64,000 bases of DNA, taken from the NCBI GenBank assembly GCA_046160545.1, contig JBJXGS010000193.1:1-64000 (forward strand), read 5' to 3'. Positions 25,299 through 34,233 of this stretch are shown here, one piece after another. The notes under the pieces are model-generated. The model worked only from the letters and a program-made list of their open reading frames with translations. It had not been told where the DNA came from and did no database searches. A program made the translations under genes and the position numbers. This DNA is from JAEUOS01 sp046160545. GTDB lineage: Bacteria > Pseudomonadota > Gammaproteobacteria > Burkholderiales > JAEUOS01. Within the stretch, counting starts at the first letter, position 1. Every line of letters begins with the position of its first letter.

Positions 25299-26896
25299 GC
25301 GCCGTGGTATCGCAGCGCCGGCGCGTCCTCATCGCCCTGACCGCAGCCGCCGCAGCGAGCGGGATGGCGGCATGCGCCGTGGGCAACAGCGTTCGCGGCA
25401 CGCGCTTTCCGTTTTCACCGTTCGGCCTCGGTGTCGCCAGCGGCTCCCCTGCGGCCGACGGCTTCGTGCTCTGGACCCGCTTGGTCGCCCCTGGGAATAC
25501 GCCTTTGGCCGGCGTCGTCGGGCCGAATGGCCCCGTCGAAGTCGCCTGGGAAGTTGCCGATGACCAGGCGTTTGCGCGCATCGTCCGGCGCGGCGTTGCC
25601 ATCGCCCCGGCCGGACTTGCGCACGCGGTCCATGTGCAAGTACACGGCCTCGCGCCCGATCGCCCGTACTTCTACCGCTTTCTCGCCGGCGACGCGGTGA
25701 GCCCGGTCGGTCGCTCGCGCACACTGCCGTCGCCGGACGCAGCCGTCGCACGCCTGCGCCTGGCCTACGCCTCCTGCCAGCGCTTCGAACACGGCTATTT
25801 CAGCGCCTATCGCCACATGCGCGACGACGATCCGGACTGCGTGCTGTTTCTGGGCGACTACATCTACGAGTACCCCGGCGCACAGAACGCGGTACGCAAC
25901 GTCGACGGCGCCTGGACCATGACCCTGGACGACTACCGGCGCCGTTACGCCCTCTACAAGGCCGACCCGGATCTCAAGGCGATGCACGCCGCCGCGCCGT
26001 GGATCGTCACCTGGGACGACCACGAGGTGCAGAACGACTACGCCGGGACACGCGAAGGCAACGCCGGGCCGCCGACGGCTGACTTCCTCGCGCGCCGCGC
26101 TGCGGCCTACCAGGCCTGGTTCGAGCACCTCCCCGTCCCGCAAGCCGCGCTGACGCGCGCGCTCGCCAGCCTCATCCAGGGCGCCGAAACCCGCATTTAC
26201 GGAAATTTCCGCGTCGGCCAACTGGCCGATATCGCGCTACTGGACACGCGCCAGTACCGCGCCCCGCAGGCCTGCTCGACCAGCGGCCGCACCCTAACCG
26301 CGACCGCGGAGCCGGCTGCCTGCGCCGAGTGGAACGACCCGGCGCGCAGTCTTCTCGGAACCGAGCAGGAGCGCTGGCTCGAAGGCGTCTACGCCCGCTC
26401 GAAAACCCGCTGGAACCTGCTCGCCCAGCAATGCATGTTCGGTGAACGCAACCTCTCCCCAGGCCGCGCGCGCACCCTGCTACGCGACCCCTGGGACGGC
26501 TACCCGGCCGCGCGGCGCCGCGTGACCGACGCGTGGCTGCGACATCGCGTCGCCAACCCGGTGGTCTTTGGCGGCGACGCGCACGAGAACTGGGTCGGCC
26601 AGGTCAAGGCCGACTACGCCGACCCACGTAGTGCTGACGTGGGCGTCGAGTTTTGCGGCACCAGCGTCAGCTCGCGCGAATTCGACCGCCGCCAGACCGC
26701 CGCGCAACTATCGGCGAACCCGCACTTCATCTTTGCCGACTCGGCGCAGCGTGGCTACGGGCTGGCCGAGTTCACACCGGGTCGGCTAGACGTGAAATTG
26801 CGCGTTGTCGATGACGTAACGCGGCGCGATGCCGGTGTCTCGACAATGGCGGACTTTGAGGTCGACGCTGGGCGCCCTCGTGTAGCGCGGCGATAG
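25295..26896 (+). CDS. phoD: Alkaline phosphatase D family protein
   Basis: A 533-residue PhoD-type phosphodiesterase/phosphatase. The N-terminus has SQRRRVLIALTAAAAAS and GMAAC, resembling a Tat signal with a possible lipobox. The N-terminal domain (LGVASGSPAADGFVLWTRL) is followed by the metallophosphatase domain: YASCQRFEHGYFSAYRHM, VLFLGDYIYEY, TWDDHEVQNDY, LLDTRQYRA, VFGGDAHENW. PhoD uses Fe/Ca and acts in the periplasm or outside the cell on phosphodiesters. It is coupled to the dihaem cytochrome by a 4-base overlap. Confidence 0.9.
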   Translation: MSAVVSQRRRVLIALTAAAAASGMAACAVGNSVRGTRFPFSPFGLGVASGSPAADGFVLWTRLVAPGNTPLAGVVGPNGPVEVAWEVADDQAFARIVRRGVAIAPAGLAHAVHVQVHGLAPDRPYFYRFLAGDAVSPVGRSRTLPSPDAAVARLRLAYASCQRFEHGYFSAYRHMRDDDPDCVLFLGDYIYEYPGAQNAVRNVDGAWTMTLDDYRRRYALYKADPDLKAMHAAAPWIVTWDDHEVQNDYAGTREGNAGPPTADFLARRAAAYQAWFEHLPVPQAALTRALASLIQGAETRIYGNFRVGQLADIALLDTRQYRAPQACSTSGRTLTATAEPAACAEWNDPARSLLGTEQERWLEGVYARSKTRWNLLAQQCMFGERNLSPGRARTLLRDPWDGYPAARRRVTDAWLRHRVANPVVFGGDAHENWVGQVKADYADPRSADVGVEFCGTSVSSREFDRRQTAAQLSANPHFIFADSAQRGYGLAEFTPGRLDVKLRVVDDVTRRDAGVSTMADFEVDAGRPRVARR

Positions 26897-26933
26897 CAAG
26901 AGCCGGGCAAGTGACCCTCAAAGGGGGTCGAGC

Positions 26934-26950
26934 ATTACCTGGCAGGTAAT
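26934..26950. repeat. Perfect 17-base inverted repeat ATTACCTGGCAGGTAAT
   Basis: Two 8-base arms around one central base, 57 bp upstream of the DUF2834 start. It follows a weaker GACCC/GGGTC hairpin (26913-26929), which may end the phoD transcript. The high symmetry and AT-rich ends suggest a dimeric repressor or activator site; no regulator gene is adjacent. Confidence 0.5.
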
Positions 26951-27006
26951 TGTCCGGACTCTGCGCGGCCGCAACACTGGCATCTTTCCCACGACAAGGA
27001 ACTGCC

Positions 27007-27300
27007 GTGCTACGTGCCATCCTCATAGCTGTGCTTCTCGCCTTCGCTGCCCTCTCGGGCAAGGCCCTTTGGCAACACGGCTACTGGGGCCTCTTCGAGC
27101 CACTACTCAAAAGCAGCGCCGGCGTCCAGGTCCTGGTGGACCTGGTGATCGCGCTCAGCCTGTTTCTTGTGTGGATGTTCCGCGATGCCAAGACCAGTGG
27201 TCGCAACCCTTGGCCATGGCTAGTTGTCACCTTGACACTTGGCTCTTTCGGCCCGCTTCTGTACCTGCTTGCCAACAAGCGCACATCTGGCGCCGCGTGA
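27007..27300 (+). CDS. DUF2834-like small membrane protein
   Basis: A 97-residue protein with three predicted transmembrane helices (about residues 3-20, 38-58 and 68-86). The layout VLVDLVIALSLFLVWMFRDA, NPWPWLVVTL, GPLLYLLANKR fits DUF2834, a family of unknown function. The GTG at 27007 was chosen because AAGGA lies 7 bases upstream; an upstream frame to 26950 lacks a ribosome site and would overlap the inverted repeat. Confidence 0.65.
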   Translation: MLRAILIAVLLAFAALSGKALWQHGYWGLFEPLLKSSAGVQVLVDLVIALSLFLVWMFRDAKTSGRNPWPWLVVTLTLGSFGPLLYLLANKRTSGAA

Positions 27301-27437
27301 TCTCGTTCCTGTGGCTGGCGCTTAGCGTTGGTGGCTACAACGCGCAGCTGGCAAGGGTCGTGGTCGCAGATCTCGTGGCGCTGGCTTGCCTTTTGATAGG
27401 CGGTGCTGCCCTGGCCGCGAGGCCGCAAACCGGCTAG
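27297..27437 (+). CDS. Possible 46-residue membrane peptide coupled to the DUF2834 gene
   Basis: The GTG at 27297 overlaps the stop of the preceding gene (GTGA). The product has two hydrophobic stretches, FLWLALSVGGY and VVVADLVALACLLIGGAALAA, and ends in a basic-polar tail. No family is recognised. The coupling and composition make a real gene possible, but the short length leaves doubt. Confidence 0.35.
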   Translation: MISFLWLALSVGGYNAQLARVVVADLVALACLLIGGAALAARPQTG

Positions 27438-27511
27438 CCGGAACCCCGGTTGGACTTCCCGATGCGGCGTCCGGCGTCCAGTCCGTTGGTCGCGACTGGC
27501 GCGGGCGTCTC

Positions 27512-28135
27512 CTAGCTCGCCGGCACCGCCATTCCACGCTTGACCGCCGGTCGCGCGCCGATGGTATCGAACCAGCGCTTCACGTTCGGAAAGTCATTCA
27601 GGTCGACCATATGCCACTCGTGGCGCGCCACCCAGGGGAAGGTTGCGATGTCGGCGATGGTGTATGCGCCTGCCGCCAGATAGGGTTCGCTCGCGAGTCG
27701 CTTGTCCATGACGCCGTAGAGGCGGCGCGTCTCCTTGCTGTAGCGCTCGATGCCGTAGGGCACCTTCTCGGGCGCCGCGCGCAGGAAGTGATGGGTCTGG
27801 CCGAACATCGGCCCGACGCTCGCCATCTGGAACATGAGCCATTGCAAGGCGTCGTACTTGCCGCGCGCAGACTTCGGCAGAAACTTGCCGGTCTTGCCGG
27901 CCAGGTAGACCAGGATGGCACCGGACTCCATGAGCGAGATGGGCTTGCCATCTGGTCCGTCGGAGTCGACGATCGCGGGAATCTTGCCGTTGGGATTGAT
28001 CTCCAGGAACTCCGGCGTGAACTGCTCGTTCTTGCCGATGGCGACCGGGTGCGTGCGGTAAGACAGGTTGCACTCCTCAAGCATCACCGACACCTTGCGC
28101 CCGTTGGGCGTACCCCATGTATACAGATCGATCAT
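27512..28135 (-). CDS. Glutathione S-transferase, YfcG/YghU-like
   Basis: A 207-residue GST. The thioredoxin-fold half (MIDLYTWGTPNGRKVSVMLEE, with T and N in the active-site loop as in disulfide-bond reductase YfcG; NPNGKIPAIVD cis-Pro; LMESGAILVYLA for glutathione binding) is followed by the helical domain (GAYTIADIATFPWV). YfcG-type GSTs reduce disulfides rather than conjugate. The ATG at 28135 has GGAGA 7 bases upstream; the longer start is not supported. Confidence 0.88.
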   Translation of the reverse strand: MIDLYTWGTPNGRKVSVMLEECNLSYRTHPVAIGKNEQFTPEFLEINPNGKIPAIVDSDGPDGKPISLMESGAILVYLAGKTGKFLPKSARGKYDALQWLMFQMASVGPMFGQTHHFLRAAPEKVPYGIERYSKETRRLYGVMDKRLASEPYLAAGAYTIADIATFPWVARHEWHMVDLNDFPNVKRWFDTIGARPAVKRGMAVPAS

Positions 28136-28243
28136 CGCGTCATCTCCGGAAAATGAGGGCGCTACGCTATCACAAGCCCTCGCCACCGGTTCTCCGCGCC
28201 AATACCGGAGCGGGTGCTTGTGTCCAGCACGTAGAATGTCTGC

Positions 28244-28438
28244 ATGCTCAAGTGGCTGATCGTCTTCGTGCTCGCCTGCATCGTGTTCTCGGCGATTCTG
28301 CCGCGCCTGGCACGCTTCGGTATTGGCCGCCTGCCCGGAGATGTACGCTTCACGGTGCGCGGCACCGAATACATCGTGCCGACTGCCTCCACGGCGCTAT
28401 TCGCAGTGGTGTTCTGGCTCATCACCTACCTGATCTGA
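28244..28438 (+). CDS. DUF2905 family membrane protein
   Basis: A 64-residue protein with two transmembrane helices (about 3-20 and 46-62) and the conserved middle LPRLARFGIGRLPGDVRF. DUF2905 is a widespread small membrane family of unknown function. It diverges from the GST gene and lies 22 bp before the Tam gene. Confidence 0.85.
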   Translation: MLKWLIVFVLACIVFSAILPRLARFGIGRLPGDVRFTVRGTEYIVPTASTALFAVVFWLITYLI

Positions 28439-28460
28439 ACAGTCACTTTGGGGTCGTACC

Positions 28461-29228
28461 ATGTCCTGGAACCCGGAGCAGTACCTCAAATTTGAAGAGC
28501 CGCGCCTGCGTCCCGCGGTCGATCTCCTCGGACGCATCGGCCTCACAGCACCGCGCACGGTCTACGACCTGGGCTGCGGCACAGGCAATGTCACCCGGCT
28601 CATCGCGGCGCGCTGGCCGCAGGCTGCGATCACCGGGGTCGACGATTCCGGCGCGATGCTTGCACAGGCGGCGAAGAATCTGCCGTCCCTGCGCTGGGTC
28701 GAACAAAGCCTCGCGCAATGGTCAGCCGGGACACCTGCCGACCTGGTGTACTCCAACGCTGCGCTGCACTGGCTGGCGCATCACGAGCGATTGTTTGCAC
28801 GCCTGGTCGGGCAGCTCGCGCCCGGCGGAGTGCTGGCGGTGCAGATGCCGCGCAATTTCGATGCACCCTCGCACACCGCGATCGCACAGACGGTGGCTGC
28901 CGGTCCGTGGCGCGAACGATTAAGCCCGCTGGTCAAGCCGGCGCCGGTCGCGCCGCCGCAGAGCTACTACGCATGGTTGAAGCCACTGGCTGCGAACCTG
29001 GATATCTGGGAGACCGAGTACCTGCAGGTCCTGACCGGTCCCGACGCGGTCAAGGAATGGACCAAGGGCACCTGGCTCAAGCAGTTCCTGGACGCGCTCG
29101 AGCCCGCGGCAGCCGCCGACTTCGAGGCAGCCTATGCAGAACGGGTGCGCGCCGCGTATCCAATGCGAGCCGACGGCCGCACCCTGTTTCCGTTTCGCCG
29201 ACTCTTCATCGTACTCACGCGCTCGTAA
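28461..29228 (+). CDS. tam: Trans-aconitate 2-methyltransferase
   Basis: A 255-residue SAM-dependent methyltransferase that detoxifies trans-aconitate, an inhibitor of aconitase. Signatures are WNPEQYLKFEEPRLRPAVDLL at the start, VYDLGCGTGNVTRLIAARWP (SAM site), DLVYSNAALHWL, GGVLAVQMPRNFDAPSH, and LFPFRRLFIV at the end, all typical of Tam over its full length. Confidence 0.9.
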   Translation: MSWNPEQYLKFEEPRLRPAVDLLGRIGLTAPRTVYDLGCGTGNVTRLIAARWPQAAITGVDDSGAMLAQAAKNLPSLRWVEQSLAQWSAGTPADLVYSNAALHWLAHHERLFARLVGQLAPGGVLAVQMPRNFDAPSHTAIAQTVAAGPWRERLSPLVKPAPVAPPQSYYAWLKPLAANLDIWETEYLQVLTGPDAVKEWTKGTWLKQFLDALEPAAAADFEAAYAERVRAAYPMRADGRTLFPFRRLFIVLTRS

Positions 29229-29262
29229 GGTGGTTGGGCGCAGGCGGGATCGCTCGCCCAGC

Positions 29263-29931
29263 CTATTGCGGCGCCTCGCCCTTCTCCCGGGCGCCCGGAC
29301 GTCCGGGCGCGTTACTACGCTGCTTCATGCGGTAAGCGCGCATTTCCTCGCGCGTCAACTGCCCGTCGCCGTTGGCATCCATCGCGGCGAAGTTCTGCGC
29401 CAGCATCGGTGAGGCTCGCGCCGCCTCGTCCTCCGAGAGCATGCCGTCACCGTTGCTGTCGGCCTTCTTGAACATCTCATCGGCTTGCGAACGCATCTCC
29501 TCGCGCGCGGGCCGGCGGCCATCACCTGCGCGCGGTGCGCCGGGCTCGCCCCGGGCTGCATGGGGACCTGAGCGGCCAGGACCTGCGCCGCTGCCCGCCT
29601 GAGGGCTGCCTTCGGCCGTCGCGGCACGGCGCCGCTCCATGGCCGCGCGAACCTCATCCGGCGTGACCTTGCCATCACCATTGGTGTCGATGGCGGCGAA
29701 GTGCTCGGCGATGCGCGGCATCCCCTGTTCGGCCTCGGCGCGGGTGAGCGCGCCATCGCCGTCGGCGTCCGCCTTCTTGAAGCGCTCCTCGAACATCTGG
29801 CGCATGCGCTCGGGATCCGGTCGTCCGCCAGCAGGGCGCGCTTCGGGGGCAGCCTGCGCCGGCGACTGAGCAAAGGCGGCCGCGGGCAGCAGGGCGGCGG
29901 CGAGCAAGGAGAGAGCGAACCTGGCTTTCAT
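29263..29931 (-). CDS. Exported protein with four EF-hands
   Basis: A 222-residue protein with a signal peptide (cleaved near AFA-QS) and two pairs of EF-hand loops: DADGDGALTRAE, DTNGDGKVTPDE, DSNGDGMLSEDE and DANGDGQLTREE, separated by a Gly/Pro/Arg-rich linker (about residues 105-145). All four loops keep the acidic ligands at positions 1, 3, 5 and 12, so Ca2+ binding is likely. The two halves look like a duplication. Role unknown; a periplasmic calcium-binding or calcium-sensing protein is inferred. Confidence 0.85.
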   Translation of the reverse strand: MKARFALSLLAAALLPAAAFAQSPAQAAPEARPAGGRPDPERMRQMFEERFKKADADGDGALTRAEAEQGMPRIAEHFAAIDTNGDGKVTPDEVRAAMERRRAATAEGSPQAGSGAGPGRSGPHAARGEPGAPRAGDGRRPAREEMRSQADEMFKKADSNGDGMLSEDEAARASPMLAQNFAAMDANGDGQLTREEMRAYRMKQRSNAPGRPGAREKGEAPQ

Positions 29932-30019
29932 GTGATGCCTTCCGATGGCAGTGCGGATGGCGCCACTCTAGCCAAGCCCGTCGCTACGCGCCAGTGCGAG
30001 CAACATGCGGTTACAGGAT

Positions 30020-31123
30020 TTACGAGCCGGCCAGCGCCGCGCTCACGGCCGCGACGCGCGCCTCGCGCAGTGCCGCCTGTATCGCCGCCGGCCCGGACTG
30101 GCCACGCGCGATGGCGCCGGCGTCGATGCCAAGACAAGCATCCAGCGCCACCGCAATACGTTGCGCGCCGGCCTCGGATACGCCGCCGGCCAGTGCGACT
30201 CGCAGCAGGGCTGCCAGACGCTGCGGCTGGCGCAAGCCATCCGCCTGCTGCACGAAGTCGACGAGTTCCCGGGCGTCCAGGCCGTCGCCTCGCGCCAACA
30301 CCGCGCCATGGCGTTCGTGAAGCACGGCGAGGTCGCGCGCGTCGGTCGGCACCCGCAAGCGGACACAGAGGCCCCTCACCCTGTCTTCGCCGAGTCCGAT
30401 AGTCGCGCAGGCGAAGCGCTCGGGCAGGGCCAGGCCGTGCGCGGCGGCCTGCCTGAGCGCGAGCATGCCCGGCGCCTCCGGCAGCCAGGGTGTGAGCTCC
30501 GGGGCGATACGCGTGAGCGCTGCGGCCGCTTCCAGCATGGCGAACATCGCCACCGGGTCGCGCTCCATGAGTCCGCGCGAAAGCTCCTGCCAGACGCGCT
30601 CGGGTACCAGGGCATCGACCTCGCCCTCGGCCGCCATGCGGCGCATCAGGACCAGGGTTTCCGGTGCAATCGAAAATCCGAAGCGTGCAACAAAGCGCGC
30701 CGCGCGCAGGATGCGTACAGGGTCTTCGACAAAGGCCGGGCCGACATGGCGCAGCACGCGCGCCTCCAGGTCGCGTCGCCCGCCGAACGGGTCGATGAGC
30801 GCAGCCTCGCGATCGTCGGCGGCGCGCGCCATGGCGTTGACGGTGAAATCGCGTCGCGCCAAATCCTCTTCGAGCGTGACGTCGGGAGCTGCATGAAAGA
30901 CAAAGCCCGCATAGCCGGGCGCGGTCTTGCGCTCGGTGCGCGCCAATGCATACTCCTCGTGCGTCTGCGGATGCAAAAAGACCGGAAAATCACGCCCGAC
31001 CGGCTTGAAGCCTGCGCGCACCATGTCTTCGGGAGTGGCGCCGGTCACGACCCAGTCACGGTCTCCGGCGGCAAGACCGAGGAGTTCGTCGCGCAGCGAT
31101 CCGCCGACCTGATGGATACGCAT
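30020..31123 (-). CDS. cca: CCA tRNA nucleotidyltransferase
   Basis: A 367-residue class II nucleotidyltransferase that adds or repairs the CCA end of tRNA. Motifs are QVGGSLRDELLGL, GDRDWVVTGATPEDM (catalytic D-x-D), RRDFTVNAMAR, DPFGGRRDLEARVLRHV and EDPVRILRAARFVARFGF, followed by the E/R amino-acid template region. At this length it lacks the C-terminal HD phosphohydrolase domain of the E. coli enzyme, so it should not be annotated as multifunctional. Confidence 0.92.
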   Translation of the reverse strand: MRIHQVGGSLRDELLGLAAGDRDWVVTGATPEDMVRAGFKPVGRDFPVFLHPQTHEEYALARTERKTAPGYAGFVFHAAPDVTLEEDLARRDFTVNAMARAADDREAALIDPFGGRRDLEARVLRHVGPAFVEDPVRILRAARFVARFGFSIAPETLVLMRRMAAEGEVDALVPERVWQELSRGLMERDPVAMFAMLEAAAALTRIAPELTPWLPEAPGMLALRQAAAHGLALPERFACATIGLGEDRVRGLCVRLRVPTDARDLAVLHERHGAVLARGDGLDARELVDFVQQADGLRQPQRLAALLRVALAGGVSEAGAQRIAVALDACLGIDAGAIARGQSGPAAIQAALREARVAAVSAALAGS

Positions 31124-31148
31124 CGCCAGCCGCGCCGGCGCGCCGGGG

Positions 31149-32108
31149 TCAGCGACCCGAGCGGTCGCGCAGGCGCATGTAGCGCTCGCGCGGCGTCTCG
31201 CGCGCCAGATGGTGCGTCATCACCGCCGCCACGCTTGCCGGAACGACAGCCAGTTCGGCGGCAAATCCGTCCGCGCTGACGCTGTCGATCTTCAACGAAT
31301 CGAGGTTGTCGCGCGACAGCAGCTTGACCGGGGCGAACTCCATGCAGAGGGCTTGCAGACGTGCAAGTGCGTCGGGCAAGGCAAAGACTGGCCTGGGGCA
31401 ACCGGCCGCTTGTCCCGCGAAACGCACCAGTTCACCCAGCGTATAGACGCGCGGGCCGGCCAGATCGTAGGCCTTGCCGAAGGTGGCAGGGGTTTCCAGT
31501 GAGTTGACAAAGGCCTGCGCCACATCTTCAACATGCACCGGCTGCAACCTGGCGTGCGCGCCGCCGAGCGGAATGAAGGGCGCCACGCGCTGCATGGCGG
31601 CAAACAGGTTCAGGAAGCGGTCGTCACGCCCGAATATCACCGACGGCCGGAAAATCGTCCAGTCGAGCGTATTGCCAGCCGCGCGCACTGCGGCTTCGCC
31701 GGCTGCCTTGGAGCGCAGGTACATCGATGGTCCATCGGCGGCGGCACCCAGCGAACTCATATGCAGCAGGCGACGCACGCCCGTGGCTTGACAGGCCGCG
31801 ACGATACTGGCCGGCAGGTCAACGTGGGCGCGACGGAACGCGGAGCCGTACGGCGTGCCGCGGTCGCCATGCAGGATTCCAACCAGGCTGATGACCGCAT
31901 CGGCAGCCGCCACCAGTTCCCGAAGGGTCCCGGGCTCATGCACATTGGCCTCGACTACGTCGGCGGTCGGCAGAGTGATGAGGTGCTTGGCGCGCTCGCG
32001 ACGACGCGTCGGCACCACCACGCGTGCTCCGGTAGCGGCGAGCCGGCGCACGATAGCCGAACCTACGAATCCACTGCCGCCAACCACGAGAATGTTGCGC
32101 ATCGCCAT
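31149..32108 (-). CDS. NDUFA9-like atypical SDR / NAD-dependent epimerase
   Basis: A 319-residue extended SDR of the complex I NDUFA9-like family. The NAD(P)-binding motif is VVGGSGFVGSAIVRRL near the N-terminus, followed by NVHEPGTLRELVAAADAVISLVGIL, LLHMSSLGA, SKAAGEAAVRA and TIFRPSVIFGRDDRFLN. The active-site Tyr is replaced (MYLRSKAAGE has Y three residues earlier than usual), so catalysis is uncertain. It is 25 bp upstream of cca, on the same strand. Confidence 0.8.
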   Translation of the reverse strand: MAMRNILVVGGSGFVGSAIVRRLAATGARVVVPTRRRERAKHLITLPTADVVEANVHEPGTLRELVAAADAVISLVGILHGDRGTPYGSAFRRAHVDLPASIVAACQATGVRRLLHMSSLGAAADGPSMYLRSKAAGEAAVRAAGNTLDWTIFRPSVIFGRDDRFLNLFAAMQRVAPFIPLGGAHARLQPVHVEDVAQAFVNSLETPATFGKAYDLAGPRVYTLGELVRFAGQAAGCPRPVFALPDALARLQALCMEFAPVKLLSRDNLDSLKIDSVSADGFAAELAVVPASVAAVMTHHLARETPRERYMRLRDRSGR

Positions 32109-32217
32109 GACCAGATCGTTACCGTAAGAATCGCAGATGTGAAATTCTAGGCCATCGGCCGGCGCGCGTAGCTCCCCTGCGGACAGGCCTGTGCGCGTAC
32201 TCCACGCGAAGCCCCGC

Positions 32218-34194
32218 TCAGGGCGTCTCGGTGGACTTCTCGTCGGGCCGACGCGGCGGAATCGGCGGCAGCCGGTCCATGATCGAGGCCGGCTTGCCGG
32301 TGAAGAGCGCCTGATAGAAGACCGCGTTGGAAATGACCTTCTTGACGTAGTCGCGCGTCTCGTTGAAGGGAATCGATTCGGCGAACACCGCCGCCTCCAT
32401 GGGCTTCACATCGCGCCAGCGACGCGGTCGTCCGGGCCCTGCGTTATAGGCTGCGCTGGCCAGGGCCTGATGGCTATGCAGCTCGTCCAGGACGATCTTC
32501 AGGTAGTTGGTGCCGAGCGCGATATTGGTATCCAGGTCATTGACGCGCCCGTGGTGATAGTCGTTCAGGCCGATCTTCTTGGCCACCCAGCGCGCCGTGG
32601 CGGGCATGAGCTGCATCAGCCCCGAGGCACCGGCCACCGACTTGGCATTCATGATGAACCGACTCTCCTGGCGCATCAGCCCGTAAACCCAGGCGTCGTC
32701 CAGCGCCAGGGCCTTGGCCTGCGGTCGCACCTGCTCTGCATGCGGACTCAAGAAACGCAGGTTGAAATCGTGCACGCTGCGCGTCTTGTCGGCGGTATTG
32801 ATGGCGCGGTCGGGCAGGTCGCGTTCGCGCGCCAGGTGCGAGGCGGCCAGTAGTTGCCGGTCATCGAGACTACGAATCGAGTAAACCCACTCCCGGTTGG
32901 CATCGAAACGCAATCCCAGGCGATACAGTGCCAGGGCGCGCGCGAACCCAGGCAACTGCGCGACGGCCGCCACCTCGTCCTGGCCAGGCACATGACCTAC
33001 CGGCGGGATCACGGTTGGCCTGCCGAATTCAGCCGCGGCGAGCTGTCCGTAAAAGCTGAAGTCCGCTGCAATCGATTCAAATAGAGCGCGCGCCTCGTCC
33101 GCACGTCCGGCCTCCTTGTGCGAACGCGCCAGCCAATACACCCAGGCGGGGTCGCGCTTGAGCTCAGGAGTCATGTCGCCAATCGCGCGCGCCACCAGCT
33201 TCCAGTTACGGGCGCGCAATCCGGTGCGCGCCATCCATTGCAGGTATTCGTCGGGGAGCTGGATTTCGCTCACATGGGAAAACCATTCGTCCGCCTCGGG
33301 CATGAGGCGCCGCCCCGCCTGGTAGCCGATCTGCGCCCAGCCCCACTGGATCTCGGTCTCGGTAAAGGGCTTCTTGCCCAGTCGGGTCCACCACGCCGCG
33401 GCCTCGCGTGGCTCGGTCCTGGCCAGCCGTCCCACCGCCGCCAGGGTCAGTTCCCTCTGCGGCCGGGTGCGCAGGTCGACACCGCGTTTGAGCCAGGCCT
33501 CGGGCTGGGTGAACGCGCTGTCTATCTGGCGCAGGTCGAGTGCCTGATTGTCCGGCAGATACTCGGCGGTGCGCTTCAACGCCGCGGGCTGGTTGGCATC
33601 GGTCAGAGCGCGGATGCGATCCCACACATGGCGGTCAAGCAGGCGGGACTGCCGAATCAGGTGCTCGGCCATCGCGGCGCAGCCTTCGGGCAGGTCGCGC
33701 GGCGTCAGCCACAGCGCCATCGCCTCGCGTACGCCGTCTTCTTCCTTGCGCATGACCCGCGCCAGCGCCGAGTAGCACAACACCTCGAGGTCCTCGGTGT
33801 ACGCGACCTTGGGACGCACGGCATCGAACTGCTCCCAGGCGCGCCGTTTGCCCAGGGCGCGCAGCCACTCTACGCGAGTGCGTTCGGCCAGCACACTGTT
33901 GTCATGCCTGGCGAGAAAGGCCTCGTAATCGGCGTCGCCCGCCTCGGCGCGCCGGATCAGCAGCTGCCAATAGTCAGCGTAGGGTTCCAGCACATGGCCG
34001 CGCAGGCGCTCGGCGGATTGCGCCAGGCGGTCGCGCTGGCCAACACGAAAGGCCTCGCGCGCACTCATGAATGCATCTTCCGGTGCGGGAGCTGCGGCGC
34101 GCTTGCCCTGTGCAAGAGCAGGTGCCGGTTGCAGGCACACGACGGCCACCACCAGAAATGCGCGAACGCCGAGCAACAATGATTGCATAATCAT
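32218..34194 (-). CDS. slt: Soluble lytic murein transglycosylase (Slt70 type)
   Basis: About 658 residues: signal peptide (VRAFLVVAVVCLQPAPALAQ), a long superhelical U-domain of alpha-helices (about 40-470) and a C-terminal lysozyme-like domain. The catalytic Glu is in MRQESRFIMNAKSVAGASG; LMQLMPATARWVAKKIG, NIALGTNYLK and ASAAYNAGPGRPRRW follow. It cleaves glycan strands to 1,6-anhydro muropeptides. The start is uncertain between ATGs at 34194 and 34188; the frame runs further but would overlap the divergent gene. Confidence 0.92.
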   Translation of the reverse strand: MIMQSLLLGVRAFLVVAVVCLQPAPALAQGKRAAAPAPEDAFMSAREAFRVGQRDRLAQSAERLRGHVLEPYADYWQLLIRRAEAGDADYEAFLARHDNSVLAERTRVEWLRALGKRRAWEQFDAVRPKVAYTEDLEVLCYSALARVMRKEEDGVREAMALWLTPRDLPEGCAAMAEHLIRQSRLLDRHVWDRIRALTDANQPAALKRTAEYLPDNQALDLRQIDSAFTQPEAWLKRGVDLRTRPQRELTLAAVGRLARTEPREAAAWWTRLGKKPFTETEIQWGWAQIGYQAGRRLMPEADEWFSHVSEIQLPDEYLQWMARTGLRARNWKLVARAIGDMTPELKRDPAWVYWLARSHKEAGRADEARALFESIAADFSFYGQLAAAEFGRPTVIPPVGHVPGQDEVAAVAQLPGFARALALYRLGLRFDANREWVYSIRSLDDRQLLAASHLARERDLPDRAINTADKTRSVHDFNLRFLSPHAEQVRPQAKALALDDAWVYGLMRQESRFIMNAKSVAGASGLMQLMPATARWVAKKIGLNDYHHGRVNDLDTNIALGTNYLKIVLDELHSHQALASAAYNAGPGRPRRWRDVKPMEAAVFAESIPFNETRDYVKKVISNAVFYQALFTGKPASIMDRLPPIPPRRPDEKSTETP

Positions 34195-34233
34195 GCCGAT
34201 CGAGCATAGCACAACGCATACGCGGAGTTTTCG

